From: Thuidium tamariscinum
Taxonomy: Eukaryota; Streptophyta; Bryopsida; Hypnales; Thuidiaceae
Direction: 5' to 3'
Assembly: GCA_947034885.2 (NCBI GenBank)
Contig: OX344751.2
Span: 19,096,001 to 19,160,000 of the forward strand
Length of the DNA stretch: 64,000 nucleotides
A program made the position numbers and the translations under genes. Below are positions 48,386 to 59,849 of this stretch, in pieces; position 1 is the stretch's first letter, and each line of letters begins with the position of its first letter. Under the pieces are notes generated by a model. That model saw nothing but the letters and a program-made list of their open reading frames with translations, had not been told where the DNA came from and made no database searches.

Positions 48386-48794
48386 GAGCATCCTTATGCC
48401 AGACCCCTCAAGTAGGGGTGCCAAGTGGGGTTTGACATGGGCTGATGGCTAACGAAGGTGCTTCATGTCCCATGCCTACACTCTTAATTCACTCACTAAA
48501 CACGTCTCCTAAGCCAAAGAATTACTTTTATGAAGCTAGGTGAAAGATGTCAGGTCAAGTGTTGAGCCTCCGAGCTCTGAATGATTGAACATTCCCTAAG
48601 AGTGTGCTAGAATTGTGAAAATCAAGATATAGTGAGCCACGAGGAACAAATACAAAAGTTCAGTGCCATTGTTACTTTGAAGTGTTTGTTGGCTATATTT
48701 TTTGTTTGGAGTGCATGGTATGGGACAGTTTTACAGGGAAAACACGCTACATTATCATTTTTCAGCCCTTTGACGTGCAAGCATGGGGATGCTT
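48386..48794. mobile_element. TAA-flanked Harbinger-like MITE (409 bp)
   Basis: Ends GAGCATCCTTATGC and, from the right, AAGCATCCCCATGC; TAA on both sides (48383-48385 and 48795-48797). Three-base TAA/TTA duplications with GAGCATC ends suggest PIF/Harbinger. Related to 59386-59820. No transposase. Confidence 0.6.
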
Positions 48795-50360
48795 TAAGGA
48801 AGTTCAAAATATGATTGACTCATTTACTCCCACATTTAAGGTATCCACAAGTCTATTACCACCCAGATTTGCAATCTGAATATCTTGGGGCCAACTTTCA
48901 GAGGGCCAAGCACATATTTTTTTAGAGGTGTGGGCTCGTTTCACAAATCAAACCCAAGCAAAATCATAATTTTTTGATTAAAATTGTAATTTTTATGAAT
49001 TTTTGAAGTGGTCTCCCTTAAAATCAATTATAAGGTGAATTGTGTAATGAATTTGATAACTCTTCATTTGAACTTAAGTTTTTTGGAAGTATACTTTTGG
49101 GTACAAATATGATTTCTAGTTGTCTATATCACCTCCAACTCTAGAAAACCTTTATCTGCAAATTTTTCAAATATTCAGGGGACAAATAGCGTACCAAAAA
49201 TAGGATACATACATTTTTCTTATTGTAATATTACACCTTCTATGCAATTTCACACTCAATATTTATTAACACTCTATTAGGCAAGATCTATAACTCGGGG
49301 GGTTTACTAGTGAAATTTTAGAAAACCACATGAGATAAAAAATAGGGTCCATATTATTTATGGAAAATAAAATTTATACCTTTTAAAAGTCTATCATAGC
49401 ATTGGTAACATTTGGTGAATACTATTATATCTAAAGTAGGGTTTTGTTTATTTAGTCCATTTCAAAATCTAGTAAAAAAAATAGGGTGGCGAACTTGGGA
49501 TTCCTCTAAACTTCTTTAGTAGGTTCAGTTGGTTAATAAAGGTCTGATAGCATCTGATGAACTAGATTTCAGACTTTGCCATCTATTTCAAAATGATGGA
49601 GGGGAAATTCAAATTTTTGTCCCCTTGGTGGATTAAGGCAAGTGAGCTAAAACTCAAGGATTCTAGTACGCGTGTTCTACCGCTTTTGCAAATTGAGGGT
49701 TATGGTGTTAGAATCCAAGTGAAAATTTGCCAAGTACATCTAGACTCTTCCTACTATAATTAGGTTTTTTTGTGTGGTAACTTACATGGTTTTGCAATTG
49801 CTAATGCATATCGAGTGACTGGTGTTGCAGTATTGTCATGCTCAAGGAATGATTCATGTTGTGTTTTAGGGTGTTAGTACTTCCATAGAACTTCTAAGGA
49901 CTACCTTGGTAGTTTAGGATTTACAATAGTATAAACCTAAATACTTGGAGCACCGCACATCTAGTACGACATAGGTAATGAATTTCCATATTCTTAACTC
50001 TAGTCATTAGGGTTAAAGCTTTCAAGATTGGAGTATTGTGGGCTCCATTTGGGTTCAAGATTGCAACATTATCCACTTGAATTCCAAATCACCATCTCTT
50101 ATGGTTCCAGTGGTTTGTCATGTCCAAACTCGAAATTAGGTTTTAGGTTACAAGTGCTTTGCTCAACCACTTGATACAAATGAATTGTATATTGTATGTT
50201 TCTTAGATTTGTACGTCAGGGTTTTAGTAGAATTTCAACATGTTGAAGATCAAGGGTGTAATGTACATCCTAATGGCATGGTGACTTGGGGGGTGCACAC
50301 CTTAATAGACCTTTAATCTCCCTTGTTACTTTGTACTAAGCTGGTAGGAAGTTCATTAAA

Positions 50361-50600
50361 GAAATGGAGCATCTAAGGGTAGGAACAAAATTTTGGGGAA
50401 GTGAAACATTTTGAAATATTTTTCAGCAAATTCTTCTTAAGTGGAATTGACATCTACCCTAAGTCGTTTCATATTTTTGAAACTTTGTGAAATTAGTTAC
50501 TAAATTTTGAAGTTGAAGTGGCCTAGTGCTCTGAAATGGAACACCTCTTAAAATATACACCATTTGTACATCGCTAAAAGCTACAAAAAATAATCATATT
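50361..50600. repeat. Truncated copy of the 330-bp foldback family
   Basis: Begins AAATGGAGCATCTAAGG like 58347-58640 and keeps the central block, but loses the right inverted end. Confidence 0.55.
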
Positions 50601-52020
50601 CTAATAAACCCCGAGCATTCGAGAAGCTCAAATATGACCTCCCAATTTTGAAAGATGCCCTTGTTTGACTATTATAATTTTTCCATGGTATGGTGAAAGG
50701 ATGCATTCTTTTCCATGCACCTCTGAGCAAGCATGCCTCTACTACCAATTAGTAAGCTTATGGTCAGTTCGTGTGAATATTTTCTTAGGTGCTAGTTTAA
50801 ATGGAATGAGTATAAATGGAATGAGTATAAAACGGGGTTTGGATTTCAGTGAACATGTGTTGGACGTCTCACGAGCTAAGCAGGTGCTCCCTTTTTCAAC
50901 CCTGCTTGCTTCTAGAACCTCCTATGGCTTCCAGAGTAATTTTCTTCCTCCATTGGATGATTTGGATCATTGTCCCATTGTCCTGGTAGGAGCAATTATT
51001 GTGCGAGACCCAGATCCCCCAAATCATGTGCACAATGGAGTGCCTGAGTCACTGAGTGGGTGCCTAATTTCAACACTCAGGAGTATGGACAGACAGAAGG
51101 ATCCTATCCTCTTTGCAGCCAAATTGCAAGCTGAGTTGTACTGTACTTACAGCAGTGTACCATATGTAAACTGATATGGTAGGAGGTCCAGAAAGCCACT
51201 ATGTAAGAAGAAGGAGACCTCTGTGAAGAAATGAAGGCACTAGATGAATATTTTCAAAATTGAAATGCAAAGATAAATCACTCGTGCAGCATCTGCAACC
51301 TTCATGAGAATTTTTTGAGCCAGAAAACATTTATTATAAATTTATGAAAGAAGAATATAGTAGGTACCTATTATTGTTCATAGGTAGAAGTTACAATGAG
51401 CATGCCAGTGGCAGTGAGGAAACGAAGGACATCCTAGAATGCATGGATCACTTTGTGGCCTAAAAAGAAGGACTCCTGACATTAAATACACATGTGCTTC
51501 TAATCACAAAACACCTGTTAAAAATTCATTTTTTATAATGTCTTTCAATTACCACCATAACTTGTTCACAAAATGAAACTGAATTGCAGTTTCAGTGACC
51601 TCACAAAGGTGCTAGAAGGACTCACTTTTGTTCAAATTGGGCCCACAGGCCAAAACTGGATACATTTGAAACATGGCCCTTCTGTAGGAGCGCTTTATAA
51701 TGGCTGGTTGGTTTTCAAACCTCCTACCATAATGTGGCCATGGATTGACCTGTGATTACTTGGCTCAACAGAAGTCTACGTGACTGGAGGGGTGGCTAGG
51801 GGGTACGTATTTTTCTCTTTGCAATGAAATTCTGTTTTCATTTGTGTCTGAATCTTAAGATTTCAATTTTACAATTTCAAAAAATGACTTGTGAGCTGAT
51901 CTCTGCAGCTTTTCATTCAGACAAGTTGAGATAGTGTGATCCTCTTGCATGTGCCACAGTCAGAGCCAGATTGGACTTTGGGGACTGCAGCTAACAATAC
52001 GGGCACCTGCTGTGCGTTAC

Positions 52021-52350
52021 TTAAGGTAAGGGGTCCTATAATGGACCATCTAAGGGCTGAAACAGAATTTCAGGGAGATAAAACCTTTAGAAATATTTCA
52101 GTAAATTATCCTTTAAAAAGAAAGTAGAATTGATATTTATTCAAGTCGTTTCATATTTTTCTAAGCTTTTTTGAATTAGTTATCAAAATTTGAAGTTGAA
52201 AGGTCATAGGGTTGTAAAATGGTGCCCTAGCTACAATGTACACTATCAGTACACTGCTGAAGGCTATGAAAAAGCAACATGTACAAGTACTATACATTTA
52301 AGATAGGGCACCATTTTAGAACCCACTCCATTTAAGAGCCTTCTACCTTA
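52021..52350. mobile_element. 330-bp foldback element
   Basis: Left TTAAGGTAAGGGGTCCTATA, right read inward TAAGGTAGAAGGCTCTTAAA; both arms then give ATGGA. A second internal inverted block (AAAATGGTGCCCTA) sits in the right half. Nearly the same element, reversed, is at 61742-62072. TA flanks possible. Confidence 0.7.
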
Positions 52351-52799
52351 CAGAGAGTTTTGGATGCATAGTCCGAAATTATCTGGAGAATATATGGTGC
52401 ATCATTCATTCGCACTAGTGTGCCCTGTGCCATTACCACAGTCAGAACTAAAGTAAAAGTAATTTCTTAATTTTTTAATTCATTAATTTTTTTTAATTCA
52501 ATAACCTTTTCACTATAAGTCGGAATGCCATGAAACAAAGTCTATGCACCTCTCCTTGCTGAGAGCTTTCCCACAATACGAAGCATGTCCCCAGGAGACC
52601 CACGGGCTGGGAGATTTCAACGTGACAAACAAACAAAACAAACTACATGTATTAAGGTATGGATACTGACCTTTTTTCCCCTTGAACACAAGAACAATAT
52701 CCATTGAAAGAGAAAAAAGTAAGTTACATCCAACTAGAGGATTCACATACTGACCTTGGTAGCAGTTTCTACTGAATATAATTAATTCACAAATTAAAA

Positions 52800-53045
52800 C
52801 TTAGTGTAGGGTAAGAGGCTCATAAACCACTCATTTAGTAGCTGATATGCCTTTTGCATGTATTTTCTTAGATGGAAATATTTTTTAGCTCATTTTTCAC
52901 TCAAAGAAAAATGGATGAGGAATCTAACACAAGTTGTTTCATATTTTTTGAAGCATTATTGAATTAGTTATGAATTTTTAAACAAGTTGTAACATAGGTC
53001 CCTATTTATGACCCTAGGTCTTCCATAAACAATTCACTTGCAACT
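52800..53045. repeat. Degenerate copy of the 330-bp foldback family
   Basis: Starts GGTAAGAGGCTCATAAA and keeps 'gttgtttcatattttttgaagcattattgaattagttatgaa'-like sequence in order; right end eroded. Confidence 0.45.
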
Positions 53046-53256
53046 TCTAAGAAAAATGGAGAAAGGAATGAGATTGATTGGCTCTTGCAATTAATAATAC
53101 TTTTTCTCTTTGATTCGTTGAATGATTAGAGAAGTTAATAAAAAAAACCCATCTCATGTCCATTTCACAGCCATCTATAGGATGGTCTCTAATGCCTAAA
53201 CTATTTTCAAGCCCTTTCTTATAGCAAGTCTCAAAGAGATAGAATTGTTCACTTCA

Positions 53257-53505
53257 AGGTGGGCCCTAAAACCGCCACTTTTTGGTATTGTGCCTAGTAC
53301 CGTAAGTAACATCATTACATTGTCACATTCTCATATTCTCTTCTTGGTAAGTAAGAGAAGGTTTTGATGCACCAAAGAATGTGTCAATTGGATACTACCG
53401 TATATGCAAAAGTTATGAAAGGTCAAGGTTTTTTTGCTATAAGTTGTAGATATATATTAATTTTGGAGATGTACACAAAGTGATGGTGGTGGTTTTGGGT
53501 AACTG
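53257..53505. mobile_element. Divergent reversed copy of the 263-bp TIR element
   Basis: AGGTGGGCCCTAAAACCGCC at the left and ...GGTTTTGGGTAACTGC at the right. The interior (TTTTTGGTATTGTGCCTAGT) matches the reverse complement of the copy at 3528-3805. Confidence 0.5.
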
Positions 53506-54156
53506 CTCCTTTTGTGTAGTGCCCACCTCATAAAACATACACAAAAAACAAAGAAACCAAAAAAGCATGTCTTTATAGATAGTGAAATTGCCCCCTCACT
53601 TGATGCCTCGCTAACTATTATGCAAACCTCATTGCTAGGAGAGGTTTACCATTCAATTGCTTGCTTGAAGGACATAATCAAGCATCAAAGGTTTTGCATC
53701 CATAATTAATAGTAATTGCAATTGAGCACAATTACTATTATAAAACATGAGTTGTTTTTATTAGATCTTTTAGGCATGTAAAAGAGGATTTGGATACACT
53801 TTTGTAAGCATTGCATGGACACCTTATAGATACATTAATATAAATAAGTTATGAAATTTCAAATATTGTCAAGTAATGTACAAAATAATCAATGATGGAC
53901 TCTTTCCTAGCCAAATTTTTATGTTTTGATTGAATACACCTTGTGTCATCCATATTAAAGTTATGGTGTTGATTTTTGGTCCAAATGGTAGGTGTTGTAT
54001 TTTGGGCAACGATAATTATGGGTAGACAAACCTTACTTGTTTGATGAAAGTCTAATTAAATAGTTGAATCAAAGTCTAAATCCTATGTCTTCACTTTGAT
54101 TAAATACTTTGTATTCAACATCCAAGTTGGTAGTACATTTTCCAACAAGCCAATGT

Positions 54157-54743
54157 TTAACCTTGAAGCATTCTAATGTTGAACCTTTGGATGATATATA
54201 TGTTGAAATTTATTGTTCTTTCTCATTATTGCTTGGATGAAAGTCATCCTAATTTGTAGAGATATTTTATGAAGTTGTTGTCCTATCTAATGGTTGGATT
54301 TGGTGTTATTGGAATACATTTTTTTCTCTACTTACAATGTGGAAATATGTCAAGTAGTCAGTCAAACCAAAATTGCATTGACTTTAGTTCAAAACTAAAT
54401 TTGCAAAAATGAAGTCATAGATTTTAAAAACAAAAACAATTCTAAAAGTCACCATATCAAGAAAACCTCATTTTAAATCCATTCCAAAAATTTTCACTCA
54501 AAAAATGACATTATTTTGTTTGTAATTGAATTTAGAATGAATTTTTAAATTTCCCTTTGAAGTTTTATAGAAAAATATTGTTGATAGTATTAGTGAATCA
54601 AACTAGACTGATGGAATTTCAAATTCAAATTCTACAACTTTTCTTTGCATCTCAATTCCAAAATATTCTTTCAGATTGTACTTTATGATGATTTTTCCCA
54701 AATCACCAATTTGAGAGAAGACTCTAGACATTTTAGGGGTTAA
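54157..54743. mobile_element. 587-bp TTAA-flanked element, copy A
   Basis: TTAA at 54157-54160 and 54740-54743. Homologous along its whole length, same orientation, with 61116-61701 (586 bp), including 'cttggatgaaagtcatccta' and 'atctcaattccaaaatattct'. Ends TTAACC and GGGGTTAA. No ORF worth noting. The equal lengths support the boundaries. Confidence 0.7.
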
Positions 54744-55959
54744 ATTGTGAAAACCTCAATGATCATCATTTCTGGAGAAAATCATTTAAAGGTCAAAATC
54801 ATGCCATAGTTATATAAGGTTAAAATTGAATCGAAAGATTCTTGAAAAAGGTCCTAATTTCAATGCCAGCATTTTGAATATTTTGCAACAAGCATAAAGT
54901 TATTCTCTGAATCTTTTGGGACACGCTTGGGACATGGCTTAATTTTGTCTGATCCTACCATAAATAAAGATGTAGCTTATCTTCGTTCTTATTTGCTGAG
55001 AACATACTTCGTAATTTTTATGCAAGATGTTAAATCAATCCCACAAAGGCACGACAATGGGGTAGAACGTGGCTCCAGTAGGATAAAACTCATTTTATTA
55101 GGGGTTGATTGAGGTCTGGGATTTATGTTTTTGTTGGGTTTTTTTTTGTTGTGATTGACTCTCCCATATTTAATTTGGGGTCTCTTATGCCAAATATGAA
55201 CTCAGAATTTGAAAAAAATAATTTATGCAAAGAATGAAAAATTTCAGCATTTACTCGTGGTAAACTCAGAGACTTCATGGGACTGTTTAACGTCACGCAA
55301 TTTTTATTATTTATTATAGATTATAAAATCATAACCAGTTCTTGACTTTTCAACGCTAATGCAACTTTATGCTATGGGCTATCCATCACCATCACCATCA
55401 CAACTTATAACAAGTTACAAGTTATAACTCATAACCTTCTTTCCTTTCAACTTGCTTCCTACACCCTTGGATCATGAAGATCAAAAATTGTGATTGAAAG
55501 TCAACAACCAGTTATGTCCAATAACCTTCTCGCCGCTACCACAGCTCAAAGGTTATCTACTACATAGTCCACAACGATTCAATAATTCAATCAATTTTGT
55601 GCTGGCAAATTCTGCAAATGAAAGCCTGATGAAATGAAGGCTGTTACAACCAAGAAAACCAGGGCCTAAACAAACGATTCTTACAAAAAGGAATCTTTGG
55701 AAGAAATGCTCCATAAGTGCCATGACCTCGTCATGGACATTTTCATCTTCGTGCCTTTGCAAAGACAATTCGCCGTTAGTTTACAACTCTACGATGTTGC
55801 AGCTCACTGAGCTTGCATGACTTCTATGCACATTATTCCTAGTCTGCAGGTTGCTAAATCGCAACCTGGTCCTACAATCTTTACTTATAAATTACACTAT
55901 GATACGCCACCGAAGCGGAATTGCACTAATCCCTGTCTGTGCACTTCATTTAATGGATC

Positions 55960-56265
55960 AAGCTCCTCAATGTGGAGGTGATCAGAAAGGATTGCAAGGC
56001 GGGGAGCATCTTGACATAGCTAAGCTCGTGATGCAGAATGAAGGTTTCAACCCTAATCAAGGTCGTCGATGGTGAAGTGGATGGAAAGGATTGCAAGCCA
56101 CGGAGAACCTTGTCATAGCTGGGCTGGTGATGCAGAATTAGGGTTTCGGCAAGGATCAAGCTTATCAATCCGTGAGGTCACCGGAAAGGCTTGGAAATCA
56201 CGGAGCACCTTGTCAAACTTGGCGATGCAACGATTAGGGTTCCGAGGAGGCATTGATTTGCAGAA
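55960..56265. repeat. Three diverged ~95-bp tandem repeats downstream of the ATL gene
   Basis: Each unit carries GGA(A)AGGATTGCAAG or a variant, then CGGGGAGCATCTTGACATAG / CGGAGAACCTTGTCATAG / CGGAGCACCTTGTCAAAC, then GATGCAGAAT/GATGCAACG and AGGGTTT/AGGGTTC. They lie within 330 bp of the ATL stop codon and may be in its 3' UTR. Confidence 0.7.
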
Positions 56266-56289
56266 TGGCAGCAAACTAGAACCCAATTC

Positions 56290-57321
56290 TCAAACATTTG
56301 GTGGTGGAGGCGGAGGTGGCGGCGGCGGCGATGGAGTTCTCGGTGAAGAAGAAGACCCGTCCTCGTCACCTTGCGGTGCCACCACACTCTTCCCTCGACT
56401 CAACAATCTCCGAAAGCTCGCCGACGCGCGCGCCATGGGCGACATCGCATTCGCAGAGTTCCCAAGTCCCACACTCCCCGCTCTCGGAATATCAATAGTC
56501 ACTTGAAACGGCGCACGAATACCAGACGTCGGCCTCGACTCCGCAACAACAGTACTCACAGACGGCGTCTCATACTCTTTCAAACTCTCATGCGACATAG
56601 TCTGCCTGGCAGGAATCTCTGGCACCATTTCTTCACGATTGTCCACATCTTCCTCATCCTCCCCAGTGCGCGGAAGGCTATTCAGCCCCGTAGGACTACT
56701 CAACGACCGTTGACGTCGCCGTGAAGCTCTCATCGCCGCCATAAATGCCCCCCCAACGTCACCCACAACAGCTGCCCCCTCTTGCTCCTCAACTTGAACC
56801 ACCACCTGCTTCGTCTCATCCTCTCCCGCCACGCTCGTGCGACACAACGGACACGTCGAGTGCGAGTGCAACCACATGTCAATGCACTCCAAGTGGAAAT
56901 CGTGGCTGCACCTGGGTAACGTCCGTCCCTTCTCGCCCTCTTCGAAATCCTCTAAGCACACCGCGCATTCCAGCTTCCTTTCCCCTTCCCCAGAAAATTC
57001 AAAGGTAGGGAGAGCTTCCACGACGTCACGTGTGAGGCCCACGGATTGAGAGGAAGCGGGGGGGTTGTCTGGGTGGTGGATGCGAGGGTCGCCACGGTAA
57101 CGGCGGCGGCGCCAGGAGAGAGTGTGAACTGTGCCGTCGCTGGCGATGATTGTGACTGAAGCTTGGTTGCGCCAGAACCACTTGGCGTAGACGTGGAGAC
57201 AGAGGATGAAGATGACGACGGCGAAGAGGATGGCGACGGCGACCACCATCACCTTGCTGTTGACGACCGTCATTCTGTGATGGGCGGGCGGAGGGATCCA
57301 TGATGGGGCGGGGGCGGACAT
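56290..57321 (-). CDS. ATL-type RING-H2 E3 ubiquitin ligase
   Basis: Membrane-anchored E3 ligase of the plant ATL family. Intronless, 343 residues, as most ATLs are. One transmembrane helix at about 23-46 (VMVVAVAILFAVVIFILCLH), then a basic stretch, a GLD-like box (SVGLTRDVVEALPTF, 93-107) and the RING-H2: C119-x2-C122, P136 before C138, H140, H143, C146, then ten residues, C157-x2-C160 (WLHSHSTCPLCR). The spacing is canonical for ATL. The long C-terminal tail is acidic then Ser/Arg-rich and ends in a run of ten prolines before NV. ATG at 57321 is the first in frame. Coding GC is well above the surroundings. ATLs are numerous and often stress-induced; substrate unknown, so no symbol. Confidence 0.93.
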   Translation of the reverse strand: MSAPAPSWIPPPAHHRMTVVNSKVMVVAVAILFAVVIFILCLHVYAKWFWRNQASVTIIASDGTVHTLSWRRRRYRGDPRIHHPDNPPASSQSVGLTRDVVEALPTFEFSGEGERKLECAVCLEDFEEGEKGRTLPRCSHDFHLECIDMWLHSHSTCPLCRTSVAGEDETKQVVVQVEEQEGAAVVGDVGGAFMAAMRASRRRQRSLSSPTGLNSLPRTGEDEEDVDNREEMVPEIPARQTMSHESLKEYETPSVSTVVAESRPTSGIRAPFQVTIDIPRAGSVGLGNSANAMSPMARASASFRRLLSRGKSVVAPQGDEDGSSSSPRTPSPPPPPPPPPPNV

Positions 57322-58345
57322 AGCTGAGAATCGACACGCGCTTCACACAATCTAACTCACAATTTGCCTCGAGACACCCAACCTTGCGAATCTTCTAAGA
57401 ATTCTTGAGGTGCTGACACTAACCCAACTCAAAATCTCCCGAAAATAAGCAACCTCGGAGACAAGAATCCTTAACTTCTGTCCACAATTCTAGAAAACAA
57501 TCCGCTATCCACAAACCCAAGTCAAATTTCCAGACACCTAACACCCTCTGGACCACAATGCTCTATTCCAAACGTCTATTCAAGCTCACTCAATTCAATT
57601 GCTCTCTTCACCTCAATCCAGCAGCAGTAGCTCCTCGTCGACACCCACCTTCCAAATTCCCCTTGCACAAACTACCAACTCAATCCTTAACCCTACAAGT
57701 TACAACCACCCCACCGCAAAGCTCCCGAATTCCGACCCAGATGATCACTTGAGATGGAATCTTCGGCTTTCCCTCCGCCACTACAGGGACTAGTGAGGCC
57801 CTTCGCGCCCACTTTCCTTGTGTCGGTCCCACAAAGCCACTGAGTGGTGACGAATTGATGATGCAGCAAAGGATGGATTCGAAAGGTCGAAGAGGCAATT
57901 CCGGATACCGACGAAGGTGGCAGGGAGAAGCTTGCCATGAACTGAATAATAAACTGAATGAATAGCAGGTGCTCCCTTAACTTATTACCTCAATTGTCGA
58001 GAAGAGGAGCAGCTGGAGGTGTGCGACGGCTGTGTGTGGAGCGGAGGGCGGACTGTGGTGGCTGAAAGCAGGTGCCAGGAAACGGGGACGCAAAACGAGT
58101 GGGCCAAGTCCAAGCACGGCGTGGACCGCGGGGACACGTCGACCACTGGTGAAGAAAAGCGGGGGTCCTACTGCAGCTGCCGGGTAGTTGCGACGTAAGT
58201 TACTCCCAGTGTACGGTTGTTGTTCTCAGTGTTTTTTCTTTGCACTATTTATCGCCATTTGCCTACAGCCTAGTAACTTGGACTACAGCCAAAAGAGTCA
58301 AAAGACCATGACATCATGTAACGTCGTTGTACAGAGAATCCTTCT
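57322..58345. promoter_or_regulatory. Upstream region of the ATL gene
   Basis: GC-richer than the spacers beyond, so likely promoter and 5' UTR. Small ATG frames occur on both strands: minus 57938-57693 (81 codons, MASFSLPPSSVSGIASS, transit-peptide-like) and plus 57558-57752 (64 codons). Either could be an uORF, a first exon or chance. Confidence 0.4.
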
Positions 58346-58346
58346 T

Positions 58347-58640
58347 AGGCTCATAAATGGAGCATCTAAGGACTGAATTTTGGGGAGGTGAAACATCTTG
58401 AAATATTTTCAGTCAATTTCACCTAGAAGACAAGTGAAATTGACATCAAACCTAAGTTATTTCATATTTTTTTGGAGCTTTGAAGAATTTGTTATGAAAT
58501 TTTGAAGTTGAAATGGTATAGGATTCTAGAATGGAGCACCTCCTTAAATGTTCATTGTTTGTACATTAATGATGGCTATAAAAAAACACATTTACAAATA
58601 GTGAACATTTAAGGAGGTGCTCCATTTTAGAGCTTGATCA
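58347..58640. mobile_element. Foldback element with a perfect 25-bp stem
   Basis: Family member of 52021-52350. In its right half 58530-58554 (AATGGAGCACCTCCTTAAAT...) is exactly inverted at 58602-58626, leaving a 47-nt loop. The outer ends GGCTCATAAATGGAGC and AGCTCTAAAATGGAGC are also inverted. A transcript would fold into a tight hairpin. Confidence 0.75.
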
Positions 58641-58682
58641 CTTTTTGAACTTACTAGTACATTGAGTGTTCTTGGGATTTTT

Positions 58683-59219
58683 TTAACCCTTAAAGGACAT
58701 TTCATGTTTGGGCTTGGTCAAAATTCATTAAATTTCTATATTAGAATATTCATTTCAAAAATTGGATATATTTTTCACATGTAGTAATATATGTCTTCAA
58801 TTTAATTTCATTCTTTCATAATTAAAAGAATAAAATTGAATTTTATATGATTTTTAAAAAAATAGTATAAAAAAATAGTATTTACAAAAATGTTTAAAAT
58901 AGTATAAAATTTTCAAGAAAATGGAAATAATAGTGACAGATATGATGGTGTAATTGGTATATTCTTTGAGGTGACACCAAATGAAATTCAATAGGGAAGT
59001 TCAAAAGTCATCTACTTTGAGTTTTGAAGATATTGTCTTCAAAGGGTTACAAAGTCTACAATTTTAATAATTTTGAAAAAAAAATGGAATATATTGTAGA
59101 GTATTTGATCTATAGTTTTTTCAGTTTAGATTGAAAGCATTTGAAATCACTAACTATATGAAAAATCCAAGTTTGACTTTCCAAATGCCCATCAAGCTTG
59201 CAATGTCCTTAAGGGTTAA
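58683..59219. mobile_element. 537-bp TTAA-flanked TIR element
   Basis: TTAA at 58683-58686 followed by CCCTTAAAGGACAT; the right end read inward gives TTAA (59219-59216), then CCCTTAAGGACAT. This is the clearest example of the TTAA family. Interior AT-rich, without ORF; 59017-59200 resembles 33705-33900. Confidence 0.7.
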
Positions 59220-59385
59220 GCATTTGATTCATATGATACCAAAGAAGATGAACACCGTATTGACCAACCTAACGATCTAGAATTTACCTATCTTTGTACT
59301 TTGAGGGATTGGAAAACTCTTTTCTAGGATCCTTAGGATAGATTGAGTTTCATCTATGCAATGTCATTGGTTAGTTGGGTTGTAA

Positions 59386-59820
59386 GAGTATCCCTATGCT
59401 TGGTAGGTGGAAGAGGCCCGAGTAGGGCAAGTTTGCAATGGCGAAGCATCTTGCCCCACTCCGACTTGGTGAATTATAGAAAACAAGGGCAACAAACACA
59501 ATGTCCAAGTAATTGCGGTGAATCTGTCATCAATGCAACTCTATTGTTGTCAATTGTAATGCAAGAATAAGGTGGCTGGATTGCTTTTGCTAGTTGTCAT
59601 TATGAAAAAGATCTCATGTGCATCAATTGTACCTTGGAAGTTGTGCCAAAGCACATATGAAGCCAAGCGGGGCACTTTCTATTTTCCCATTTGCTTGGGG
59701 AATTTGGCCATGGCTGGACATTTGTTGAACCTTATTTTGTATGCCGTAGGGAACTACGTGCAGTGCGACCCAGCCCCTTGCCCAATTTGTGTCATGTTTT
59801 GCATTGGCGTGGGGATGCTC
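59386..59820. mobile_element. Harbinger-like MITE (435 bp), second copy
   Basis: Ends GAGTATCCCTATGC and, from the right, GAGCATCCCCACGC; flanks TAA and TAG. Same terminal type as 48386-48794. Confidence 0.55.
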
Positions 59821-59849
59821 TAGAGTCATTGGCTATGCTTGTGGAGGGT

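Larger units (their letters stand above)
44209..56289. other. Gene-poor repeat field
   Basis: Twelve kb with no gene I can recognise. It holds at least eight small inverted-repeat elements (listed separately), T-rich microsatellite (46097-46134), and AT-rich filler. The longest open frame (50665-51174, +, 169 codons, no ATG at its start) includes a 14-bp tandem duplication near 50800 and matches nothing I know. 55.5-56.3 kb becomes GC-richer toward the ATL gene. Confidence 0.6.

Noticed and set aside
55385-55405. CATCAC hexamer run
   Set aside because: Only about three units; not enough to call a microsatellite of interest.
56371-57049. Arg/Pro-rich + strand frames across the ATL gene
   Set aside because: Complement of the GC-rich RING-H2 coding sequence; low-complexity shadows.
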